Assembly: GCF_000003815.2 (NCBI RefSeq) | Contig: NC_049979.1 | Span: 32,655,486 to 32,719,485 of the forward strand | DNA length: 64,000 nucleotides | Source: Branchiostoma floridae | Taxonomy: Eukaryota > Chordata > Leptocardii > Amphioxiformes > Branchiostomatidae | Direction of reading: 5' to 3' | Shown here: positions 12,401-24,400 of the stretch, in pieces | Numbering within the stretch: the stretch's first letter is position 1 | Layout of the letters: each line of letters starts with the position of its first letter | Translations under genes and position numbers: made by a program | The notes under the pieces: generated by a model | Told to the model about the DNA's origin: nothing | Database searches by the model: none | What the model saw: the letters and a program-made list of their open reading frames with translations, nothing else

Positions 12401-15400
12401 ATGTCAGAATCGCAATATAGTTGACGGTTTCACGGTCCGGTTGTTTGGCGGGAAGGTTCTTATGTAAGGGAGGGAATATGCAGGGAAAGTCTTGTGTCTT
12501 TTTGTACGAATGTCAGAATCGCAATATAGTTGACGGGTTTTACGGTGAGGTTTTCTGGCGGGAAGATTCTTATGTAAGGGAGGGAATATGCAGGGGAAGT
12601 CTTGTGTCCTTTTGTAAGAATGTCAGAATCGCAATATAGTTGACGGGTTTTACGGTGAGGTTTTCTGGCGGGAAGATTCTTATGTAAGGGAGGGAATATG
12701 CAGGGAAAGTCTTGTGTCTTTTTGTACGAATGTCAGAATCTCAATATAGTTGACGGGTTTTACGGTGAGGTTTTCTGGCGGGAAGATTCTTATGTAAGGG
12801 AGGGAATAGGCAGGGAAAGTCTTGTGTCTTTTTGTAAGAATGTCAGAATCGCAATATAGTTCACGGGTTTCACGGTCCGGTTGTTTGGCGGGAAGGTTCT
12901 TATGTAAGGGAGGGAATATGCAGGCAAAGTCTTGTGTCTTTTACCGGCATAAAACCTGGCCGAGATAAAAACACTCGCGAATATGCCACCCTCCAACAAA
13001 TTACGCAAACGCCTGAAAAAAAGGCCAGAATGAGGCTACCTTGTGGCAGATGAGTTAGCTGACTGAGAAGTATGGTTAGCGACCCAGCTTACTCGTCCGA
13101 TATGTTACCTGTTTCCGTTTGTCTAATTTCTATTATTTTTTAACGACCTGTGGGGCCTGGTAGAGGCAAATACTCAAATGCGCGCCTCATACGGGGCAGG
13201 TCTGACCCCATGATCGCACTTTGACCCTTCATTTAAAAGAACAAATTTCAGAGGTGAAAATTGATGTTTTAAGACCGAAAAAACAAGAAAACACACAAAG
13301 TGTGAAAAATGGGGTTTATAGGTATGAAATTCGTCAAGGTATCAGGCAGATTTGAGGTCGCACCGCGGTTGCAATTTCCATAAATCTTCGTAAAAGGTCA
13401 TTGCATATATTAGCATATATAGCACGTCCCGTGTATTAGCATGCTTTGGCAACAACGTGATGTTTTTTGGCGTAGTTAATTAGCGATTGTGGTGTTGGCT
13501 TTTTGACTCGGTTTCGATAACCAGGTGGTCACATAATCTGCAAGCAGAGGTTAGGCTCTGGCGTTTTTTGAAACGTTTTTTTGTTATGTATAGACGATTT
13601 CGATGTAGACGGCGACTGGGACCTAAACAGATGAATGTAACCTTTGATTTCATACTGGGTATATCATACAAAATGTAAGTGTGACTGTAAGATGACAAAA
13701 CACACAAAGCGGTAAAAGTTTTTTTTTTCTCTATAAAATTTGTTGAGCGGTCTGTCAACTTTTAGGTCGCAGCAAGGAGCTCCTTGGTCGCAGAGAGGTA
13801 GCGTGGTGAGGGCGCCGTCCTACTGAAAAGGGGGCATTATTATTTATCACGATTGCGTTGTAGTTTAACATATGTAACTAAACTGTTGCCTAATATACTT
13901 GTGAACTTATTGTTACTCCTCCCCAAAGAAAGTTCTGAAACTCTCGCAGCTATATGGCGATGGACCTTTGAAATGCCGCCCCAGGTTCAGTGTAGAGGGG
14001 TAACAATCTTTCTATATAGCTAGACACGGGTCAAAACCTTAACAGCAGTACTTAGTACAGTCTTTGTGCATTTTTCAGGTATGTTAGTGGAACAGCAAGG
14101 CCAAGGAAGAAGTTTCACTTCCTGCCATTGGTACCGCGCCTCAGACGGCTGTATGAGATGTCAGCCTTTTCACACCTTTTATCCAGACACATGGATAAAG
14201 GTGCAGCCAACGATATCGTTAGGGATATCCACGATTCACCCGGCTGGAACCGTCAGTTCCAAGAAGGAGGCCTCTTTGAAGGAGACCCTCGACATCTGCT
14301 GCTGCAGTTCTGCCAGGACGGCATGAATCCATTTGACATGAGAAAGAACACCTACTCCATGACACCACAGCTCGTAAAAATCATGAACCTTCCCTTGACG
14401 GCACGAGAGAAGCTGGGGTTCCTGCTCCTTGTTGGTATGATTCACGGTGAGTGACAAATATCCATAACTGTGTGTGATTAACGGTACATTCTTTCATTGA
14501 TTACAGCTTGTCAGTGGGACAGATAAGTCAAATCCTACATAACAATTTCTCTTTACGAGTTTTACCGAATTAAATATTTTGCATTTTAAAACATTGTTTG
14601 AATTGATTTCCATCGCTATTTTAAAAATCACATATTCATGTGCTTAATTGTGAAAACAAGACTACGTAGCTTACATACACTAGGGAGTATTGTAGGCACT
14701 GAATATTCATTAAACAGACGAAGCAGTCTTAAAGGAAAAATGTTCGAATTAGTATCTAATGCCAATCTAAAAAAAATCGTCATTCTATTTAATCCCCATC
14801 CCTGTAACTATTCATTTGCAGGCCCTAGGGAACCTAAGAACGTCAACCCTTACGTGGAGCCCATAGTGGACGAGCTGTTGCTGTTGCTGGAGGGTGTCTG
14901 GGCTTTTGACGGCCTCAAGAAGGAGGCCTTCAAGCTAAGGGCCAAGGTTCTGCTGTGGGTGCTGGATTTTGTCGGACTGTGCAAATGCGGGAAGACAAAG
15001 GGACCTGGGGCCATCAGCGCGTGCAGCAAGTGCTGGATTCAAGGTCAGTATATCATATATATTTGATTTATTTATTTATTGGTTTGGCTGTTCAGAACAC
15101 ACAGCCAGGACTGCCCAACTAACCTATGACTATTACGAAGGGCAAGCCCTGCTGACAAAAACAGAGACAATACGTATGGATTTGGACAGGATAATTATCA
15201 ATAACAATTTTCTAAATTCATAAAGGATAGAAGTGAAAACAAAAAAAGACATTTATATATACATGGTGTAGGATGGCATATATATTATCTAATGGAATAT
15301 ATAACATCACTTGTTGGATCATATCATGTCATATCATATCATTATCATATCCATATATGTATGACAATGGACATTTAGTGTTACGGTGTGCAGGGTGGGG

Positions 15401-18400
15401 TAACAAATTTGTGTGCAGAGTGGGGCAAAACATTTCCTTCGATGAACATGTCACAAATCATTTTCCAGGTCGATACAGCCATACGCTGTCCAAGACGGTG
15501 TACACGGGAGCGAGGCGGAACCTAGACTCTGACGACCCTATGAGGAAGGACGTCCACAACTTCCCGGACAAGACAGTGGAAGACAGGGGACCGCCTCGCT
15601 CCCGCACTGCCGAAGAAATGGACGTCATTGCCGACGTCTGCGACCCTGAGACGACAGCTTTGCCGAAGACGCTGCTTGGCAACGTTCAGAAGGCAACAGG
15701 CAAAACAGGGAAGGAGGAGTGGCGTCGTCTCCCCACATACAGCCACGAGAGCTACGTTGTGGACATGATGCATACCAGCACGGTAAGGACATGGTGACAT
15801 TATGATGGTTATCTTTATAGATAAATAAGTTTGAACCAAGGAGGTTATAACCTCCTTGTTTGAACCAAGCGTATTTCTTTGCACAGTTGCAGCTAGGTTA
15901 CAACAAGCATCATTGTATTGAACATTTCAGGACGTAATCCAGAAAGTCCAAGGCGTCACGTGTGGCAGCGACGATACGGCGGCCGTCAGGAAAGAGGAGA
16001 AGAGACTCGGTCGATTTCCTGAGTGCTGGGAAGAGACTGAGGATGACCAATGGGAAGACATTGAAGAAACTAATGAACGGCCTGTTCTGTCGTCAAAGAA
16101 AGTAAGATACCCTGTACTATGGTTAATTCTTTGAACGTGTTAGGTCTGAAAGAAAGTACTACGAAAACCAATGTTACTGTTAGTACGAGTATCTATTGTT
16201 GATAAAATGATCACACATATATATCATCAATGGTAATTCATGGTAGAAATAAGTTGCTTTCTGATATTTACCTACAGAAAAGGAAGGGAAACGCCCAGAG
16301 GAACACGGGGGGTACAATGAAGCCAGGACCATGGACACTGACAAAAGAAGACAAGAAGAAAGCAGACGACCGCAGTTCTGCTGTCAAAGTCCCGGTCAAC
16401 TTTGGCTGGCGCCCACGTCCTTTCTTTGAGAGGATTTATAACATGAAATCCCATGATTGGAAGCAGGTATGGCATGCGCAACTGCTGCACTCATTAGATT
16501 TCCTTTAATCAGCTACCACTTCTTTAATTGCAATTTGCAGTATTGTATGATTCTGATTCTGATAATTCTATTGAATGACAGCTCCAAACATTTACCACAC
16601 GTCTTTATTGTACAATATCTATTCATTGTTGGATAATTCAGTGTCACTAAACATCCATATCACTATTATCAGTATCGATTTGTATCGTCTGATAGCTATA
16701 TAGTTGATATAGTTTGATGTGTGGTATACAAAATCGATGTTGAGGGAACAGGAAGTTAACAAATATATGATAGCAGAATGCACGTTGTTCCCCTCCGTTG
16801 AAAGTAAGACTTGTATATTTCACATGACAACAGGATATGATTTGGTGAAAACTAGGGGTTTGATGAAAAATATCGTGATCATTTGGGTTTTGTTAAATGT
16901 TTTACAGCTGGTTTCTCATGGGATATACAAGTTCTGCATCCGTGGCCTGATGAAGGACGCACAGCGGGAAACAGTCTACCTGCTGTGTGACGTGCTGCAC
17001 GCCCTGTGTGCCCCCTATGTGAACATGACCCGGCTTCCGGAGCTGAAAAAGGCCATCCATCAATGCCTTGCTCGGTTGGAACGTGACTTCCCTGTTACCA
17101 TTATGGTAAGTACTATCTTGCAGAATGCTTTTCTTTCGTTATGTTACAAAGGTTGGATGAGTTTTATGAGTTTATTTTCCTAACTTCCTCAATTCTCTAA
17201 CGTGGGACTTGTAAATAGATGACAGATCAACTGGGCAATGAATAAGTCACCCCTTCTCAGCTCAATGAAGTTAACCTCCTTGCTCTGCTTAACAATGGAA
17301 AAATAGTAGAGATTCATTTGCTAACAAAAAGAAAACGTGTACTCCTAGAAGGAAGGAGACTGTCGTATCTTTTGTTATCTTTGAGCGGAGAATAATTTAA
17401 CTATAGCCACGCGTAACCATAGAGAGGTAACCAATTTCTCTTTTATATTCGCCTTCTCTCTTAGACCGCCATTGTCCACTGGATGTCACACATCACACCG
17501 TACATTTCTGAGTACGGTCCTACAAAGACCTACTGGATGTACCTGTACGAACGTATGAACAGTTTCCTGTCAAAGAGGGTAAAGAACAGGCAGCACCCAG
17601 AGTCTACAGCAGTGGAGTCTTACAGGGTAAGTAACCATATTCATAACTACCCAGCTCGTTGTGATCTGAACTTTTTAGCCAAGATTCCAATCAAAGACAT
17701 GCAAAAATTGATTAGAGGCGTGAAACATGTACATGTACAATAAAAGGTCTTTGATACATTCATTCATTTACATGTTTGATTTGTTGTGACCTGTACTTAG
17801 CACGGTAGGGCAAAACTGTACTACAAAGGTTTTCATTTAGTCATTCATTTAGCTCATTCATTCAGCTCTCGACAGACCATAGTACAGACGCTGTCGAGAC
17901 AATGCCACCGTTTGATATGCATGTTTTATGAGGAGACGCGTCAAGGGACTGACACTTGGCAGGAATTATGTGTCCAACGCTCTTTGCCACCAGTGTCGAT
18001 CCCACCATTACTGTAGGAGAACCATGGCTGTCGTCTTTAGTCTAAGTTTAACTCGCGGTCGGTGATTGATAGCCTGGGCACCATTTTAATGAATAAATGA
18101 ATGAAGACCTTTATTGTACATTTTTGCCCATCCGAGCTAAGTACAGGTCACAACAAGTCAAAACATATATACATATAAAAGTATCACAGATCTAGTCTAA
18201 CACAGAAGTTCGGCTTCCTCTCGCTTCTTGGTAATCGTGAATTCTACCGATTGAATTAGGATGGCACCAGGCTATTCTCCAAGCAGAGGTTGAGTCGTGG
18301 AGATATAGTATATAGAAATATACTATAGTCTTTATCTCCGCGACTCAACCTCTGCTTGGAGAGGAGCACCAGGCTAGGCAGACAGCTTTTGATAGTATAC

Positions 18401-21400
18401 CTCTCTCCCAAAGTTAATGAATTGTGTCTAACACGACGGAAGTGTAAAGAAAACTCCAAGGTTCTGCATGTTCTTCCCTTCAAACTTTACCTAAGCTAAA
18501 AATGCGAAACTCATACGGAGTTGAATACACACATAATAGGGTGGGTTCACACGTGAGTATTCATTTCCGTATGAATATGAGGCCCGTGTGGGATTATAAG
18601 ACGCTACCAGGTTTCAAGGGTCACTGAAAAAATATAAATTGGACAAATATAGACAGTTAACATGCTAGGGGAGTTAGCCGGTCGCAAACGATACTCCTCG
18701 GCCAAATAGTAGAGACCATAGTATTGACTTCCATACGGACCTTATACGGAATAAGCATTCACGCGTGTGAACCCACCGTAAGTGTGAAAGGCCTCATGCC
18801 CCCATTCAACTACGGCGATCGCGCTGCGACATCACTACGACCTAAATTGGAATGTGTATTACTAGAAAAAGATAAAAGATACTTGAATAATACACGCCTG
18901 TGTCTGTTGACAGTTTCATCGTAGTTTCTGTAAAACCAAATCCTTGCAAGATTTATTGCAGTTTTGAAGGGAATGTAGAGCCAGGGCTCTGCATCTTGTT
19001 GATACCCTACAAAATAGACTTCATGATTACAAACTGTTCTGAAGTGATACGATACGGGTGTTTCCAGAGAAAAGATCTCCATTATGCTATCTAGCCAGCC
19101 GGGAGTTTGATTACTTACTACCCACTCTGGGGGCCTGCACGTGGCATGTTGTTTACAATAGACTCACATGCTAACCGAGAACAATAGGGGGAGGGGAAAC
19201 AAGCTGCCCGTATCAAAAGGATAAGTTGGCTGGAAATGTCAATGCAAGGATGTTATTCAATTTGTCTATCCGTTTTGCACCAGGAGTACAATGCACAATG
19301 TACTTTTAAATCTATGGTTTATCAGTATGCTTAAAGTGAATCTCTTTTGATTTTAAATACAGGTCTACGACTTTGTCCTATACATGTCGTTGGCTGGTTT
19401 TCTCCCGGAAGGAGCCGTTCCAACCACTACCGCGGAACATATGGCGCTGCTTGAGGCGGAGGAAGACGGCGAGCCAGAACCGACGCCACAAACATGTACG
19501 GAGGTATCTGGGGCCGCACAGAAGATCACACTCACCAGAGAACAAACAACACAGCTCGACGACTACCACATCAAACACACACCAAAGTACCAGTCTCTCC
19601 GGAAACAGCTAAGGGCCAAGTACCTTAAAAGCCCATCAACAACACCATTTAGCAAGTGGTCATCACCTCGACTGGACAGCGAAGAGTGTGCAGCACTGGC
19701 AGGACCCTCTCCAGAAGGTACGAAGTACCTCCGTGCAAAGAGAGAGTTCGGCGTAGAGTATCGCTGCAAGGAGGCAGAGACAATGTCGGGAACCGTGGTG
19801 TCCTCTTACGTGGGTGTAGACGGCCAGCAGATGGGATCCCAGGTTGATGTTGGCAGGGTGAATTTCTTCTTCAAGCATTCATTCTTGGGAGAGGAATTTT
19901 TCCTTGCCAACGTCACCTGGCTCCCGACTGCTACCCGAGACCCGGAATCGGGACTGCTGCGGTCGGACCTGGATACAGTTAGACACCAAGCGACTGAAAC
20001 ATCCTTCTGCAAGTTGTCCAGTCTCTCCCACCCCTTGGTGACGGCTCGGGACCCTGATGACCCCAATGCATTATGGATCCTAAACTTTGACAATCCATAC
20101 ACGTGTTCGCCAAAGAATTAATAGATATAGATATAGATGGTTTATTGCGCAACAATTGCATTAGTGACAATGTATGGCAGTGTATCTACAACAAAAGGTA
20201 CAGTCTATTACTACACATATACGATATATTGCCACAATTTCAGTTACTACAATACTAGTGGAATCTACGGTAGGTAATAAAGGGAACTATAACATACATC
20301 AGATTGAATTTTTCTATACTACTAGCGACATAATATCTGTCAAAAGTTATTTAGAAATGGTACAGTTTCTTTTTTCATGGCGTGATCAATGTATTGACCT
20401 TTTTACATAGATATAGAATCATGACATGATAAAAGTATACTGAAGGTGTCACCATTTGTGTGTGGTAGAGATATATTTGACTTACATGTGATTGATTGCA
20501 TTAACTTTTGTCTTTTTTTCATTGTATGTATAACAAGTCATAATGAAATGATACTCATTTTCAATGCTAGTGTCATCTCGGCATGAAGGACAGATATTGT
20601 GTATTCGTACATTAGGCTGTATTAAAATGAGTACCTAGCCTCGGCTAAGACGTCCTCGGAAAGGAAGTCCATTGTTATAGACTCAAGGGGGTCCATTGTT
20701 ATAGACTCAAGACAGCGAAGAAAAGTAGGGGCTTTGTAGTCTTGAGTACAAATCCGGTATGTTATGCAATGACACCGTTTCTAAGGCCGAAATACATTGT
20801 ACAAATAAACGCGGATTGTAGTTTCAAAACGTAAACTGCAACACATTCGTACTATTGCTGCCATTTCTTTTGCCCAACAGAGTCGCAACACACATTCCAG
20901 TCTGCAGCCAAGTGAAGCCAGACTTTGTACAAGTGTGTTTGGGTGAAGCCACCCCGTGTGTTTTTTGCATAAGTTTCTGCATTATGATCATTTGCTGTAA
21001 AACTTCAACTTTAAAAGTTTAACATTAACATTTTGATCATTTTCCTGTTTGAATCTTTTGTCAGCTTGTGTAGTTTAAGTTATGATTTGGCAATGACTGT
21101 ATAGATGCTGAAATTCAGAGTCTGTCGCCCTTCCGACGGGCTGGGGTATGAGCGCTGTAAAATAGAATTTTCCGCCGGGAAAATTGTTAAATATGAATTC
21201 TTATTAGGTTAGAAATGTGACCTCTAAAGTGGTAAGGCCTTCAAGCCATTTTGCACTTCCATGCTGGATATTGTCAAATGATTTATATGTAGATATACAA
21301 GTAAGTATCATGGGTGGCAGTACAATAGACCAGCCGATGTGCAAAATTAAACATCCTATGTATATTTTGTACGAACAAGAACGTTTGCTGTAGTATGCTT

Positions 21401-24400
21401 TTCTAAGCCTATCGGGAGGCGTTTAGCATGTCCATGTTAGAAAAATAAAACAAAAAATCTGCTCTAAACTCCAGGGTATGTCCGCTTCTTTTGATATGAC
21501 GTAATAAACAGAGCGCGCCCTTGTTGTTTTAATAGTAGGCTCGTGTGCCGTTTGCTTGTAATTGCTATCAAGTAAATCAATTCCACTAGACGGCGATCGC
21601 GCTGCGCTCTCACTGCAACCTAAATAGGATGTGCGTAACCTTCGCTTTCACACTGAGTATATCCTATATCAGTGTGACTGAAAAGACAACAAAACAAAGT
21701 GTGAAAAGATTCGTTGAGCGATCTGTCTAATCTTAGGTAGTAGAGAGAGCGCGGCGTCGAGAGCGCCGTCCTAGTGGAAAGGGGTATAAGGACGTGAATG
21801 ATTGAAAATACGTCCTCGCCACAGACACAACTATTTTCATGGTACTTGATTCACAATTTTCCCTCGTCTGTCCATTAGAGTCACCTTGGTTCTTCAAAAT
21901 AGTACTGACTATAATTTCTGATTTTAGCTTTCACAAAATCTTTTGAACTGTCTGACTGTTTTTACAAACTCGGTCGATACGTTTCAATTAGTAGATAAGT
22001 AATTTCTTAAATCTTTTAAACTCTTGGGCGGTACCAAGGAGGTTAATTTAACCTCATTAGTGGCGGGCGTGATACATTAAGGACGACCACATGTGAATGG
22101 TCATGACATTCGGTGCTTTCACTTGTTAATCGGCAGCATAGCAGTGGCACGCGAGGGGGAGTTTTTCACACCTTTTGTTTTGACTGAATGATAGAAAATG
22201 ACTTTGCCAAAGGCTTTGTATCGCTTACAACGGGTATTGTAAGAATTTACACAAATATTTAGCCCATAAAGCTGAGAAGAGCGGTGTGGAATTAAAAAAA
22301 GGGCATTTTGTCTTGAACGCGTACGATGTCAGCAAATAGCGCTTCTGGAGTGGAATGCCCCTTGAACGTTGTTGCCTCTTGGCAAATGTTATCTAGCAAA
22401 GTCTTCATACATAAACCTTAGCACACTTACCTTTTACACAGTATGGCAAATCACATTACTTTATATCTTATGCAAGTAGAAATCACATTAGTTTCACATA
22501 TAAAAAATGTGATTTGCTATCACATTTTTTCACATCTTGCAAGTTTGTGAACATCACATAAAATTCACATTTCTCCGCATGCCAGTTCTCTTCATATTTT
22601 TTCACATTTTGTAGCTGGCTGCATTTCACATAAGTTTAACATGAAGTCACATTTTATAGAATGTGATTCAATTTAACATTGTTTCACATTTTCAACAAGA
22701 GTCATTTTCACATAAAAATCACATAAGTATTGCCGGTCGAGACGTGTATCGACAGTCACATAATTTCACATAATGGCTGCACAGCCAATGTCACATTAGG
22801 TAACATATTTTAACATTTCAAAATGTGATTCTTAAAGACCGTTTTTGGGAAATGTGAAAAAATGTGATGTAAAGTAATAACATTTTTTTCACATAAAGCT
22901 CAATTTCTGTGCCACCCCTCAGAAATGTGACGTGAATGTTATTTCATGTGATAATATGTCAACTTATGTGATAAAATGTGATGCTGTTTAACCTCAAAAT
23001 GTTTCACATTAATTCACATTATATCACATTTTCACGGAATTTTGCCGAAAATTCACATAATTTTCACATTTATGCACCTTGTAGTGTTAGGTGTCATGTC
23101 AATGACCTACCACAAAAGACCCACCTGTGCCCATCAGTGAAATCTAAAAATATACCAGGCAGACAAAGGGAGCTTACTTTTATTGTGTAAGGTTTACTTT
23201 TTTTTGTAAATATTTCTTTAAGTGAAAGAATCATGTAGATGTTTACAAATTATTGTAAATAAAGAGATTGTTGTGTGATCTCTTTCAAAATTCTTTCAAA
23301 GTATTCAAAGGTATTCAAATACATTCAAAAATCCATATTGATGGGGCGTCGATATTGTTCTATTCAAAATAATTCAAACTTATTACAATTATTGTTCAAA
23401 GCCCGCGTGGTCTCTCGGAATGGATTCTATAATATACGATGTATATTTAGAAGGCAAGTGCCACTAAACTAGTCTCGGACCTGGGTTGGGATACACTCAA
23501 AAATAGAAGAACAGCCAACAGACTTACCATTCTCCAGAAATCTAGACAAAATCTCCTAGCCCTGCCGGTCGACTACTACTTGCAGCCGAACCCAAGGTGA
23601 ACTAAATACAATCACTCAAACTCATACAAATCCATTAAAGCTTATAAAGACTGTCTCAAATATTCATATTTCCAACGAACCACTATCGATTGGAATACTC
23701 TACCATATTCAACCACCCTTCAAGCTAATCAAAGTTTAAGGCGGAGTTGTTGCTACACCTGAGGATGGGCCAATAAACAGCAGCACCACGCCCTGGATTG
23801 TTTGCCACAACACAAACTAGGAGTCTTATCAAGTAACTGAACAGTAACAACAAAAAGAAGAACAAGATCTCAAATTTCATTCGTGTTTTGTTCATGCTTC
23901 AATTTTGATATATTGTCCGCAATGTAATTCATTTTGTGTATGAACAATATGTTTTGTGTATAGATCCATGAACGGAATAACCCTACAAAAGGAAATTCAA
24001 ACTCAAACGCTGTTTCTTAATATCGTATCAAACTTAATGTCACGCAAAATACTTACTATATATAAATGAAATAACACTGCCTTAATACGTTTACACTGCC
24101 TCAGCCGTTTACCAAACGATCCAATTGCAGAAGGTTGTGTTGTACAAGTGCAGCCAGACTCCCTGCACTTTACTCATTAGAAAAACTAATATGTTTATAC
24201 TTCCGCTATTTTATCCCATCTGTCATACAATGGCCGAATTTGAAGGTTTTATGGGATGTCATTAAAACGTCATTAAATTATACATCATATTATCAATCCA
24301 CACATTAATGTGTATAAATTTCTTTAATCTTTTACCTTATAGAGTCCCAGACATCGAACCCATCCAAAGGATTTGTGTCGTGAATAGATCCGTGAGAAAG

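Larger units (their letters stand above)
4858..23086 (+). mobile_element. Complete CACTA/EnSpm DNA transposon, 18.2 kb
   Basis: The ends are CACTACAAGGTGCATAAATG and its exact inverse, continuing as GTGAAAATTATGTGAATT, and both are flanked by TTA (4855-4857, 23087-23089). A terminal CACTA, a 3-bp target duplication, dense short subterminal motifs and a Transposase_21-type gene are the hallmarks of the superfamily. Order inside: left arm 4858-7160, 220-bp satellite array 7600-10770, 110-bp satellite array 11455-12945, transposase exons 14079-20121, right arm 20885-23086. The element lies in sulfatase intron 7, opposite to the host gene. Later insertions inside it (MITEs, hairpin, SINE-like tails) show it is not brand new, yet its gene frame is open. 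Confidence 0.93.
20885..23086 (-). repeat. CACTA right inverted arm
   Basis: Inverse partner of 4858-7160: for example AAGTGAAGCCAGACTTTGTA near 20918, TTATGATTTGGCAATGACTG near 21082, AAGTAAGTATCATGGGTGGC near 21299 and GGCTTTGTATCGCTTACAAC near 22211. It carries a separate MITE (21583-21777) that is absent from the left arm, so that MITE arrived after the arms diverged. Confidence 0.8.

Noticed and set aside
7600-12945. CRISPR-like array
   Set aside because: Units are long, contiguous and lack unique spacers, and the genome is animal; these are ordinary satellites.
11576-13008. Repeated small proteins (for example [12 protein letters not shown] units) on the minus strand
   Set aside because: The frames follow the 110-bp satellite, change with every insertion and have no start context.
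14128-14457. Treating the ATG at 14128 as the transposase start
   Set aside because: Conserved residues ([20 protein letters not shown]) lie in frame upstream of it to a good acceptor at 14078, so the exon starts earlier.
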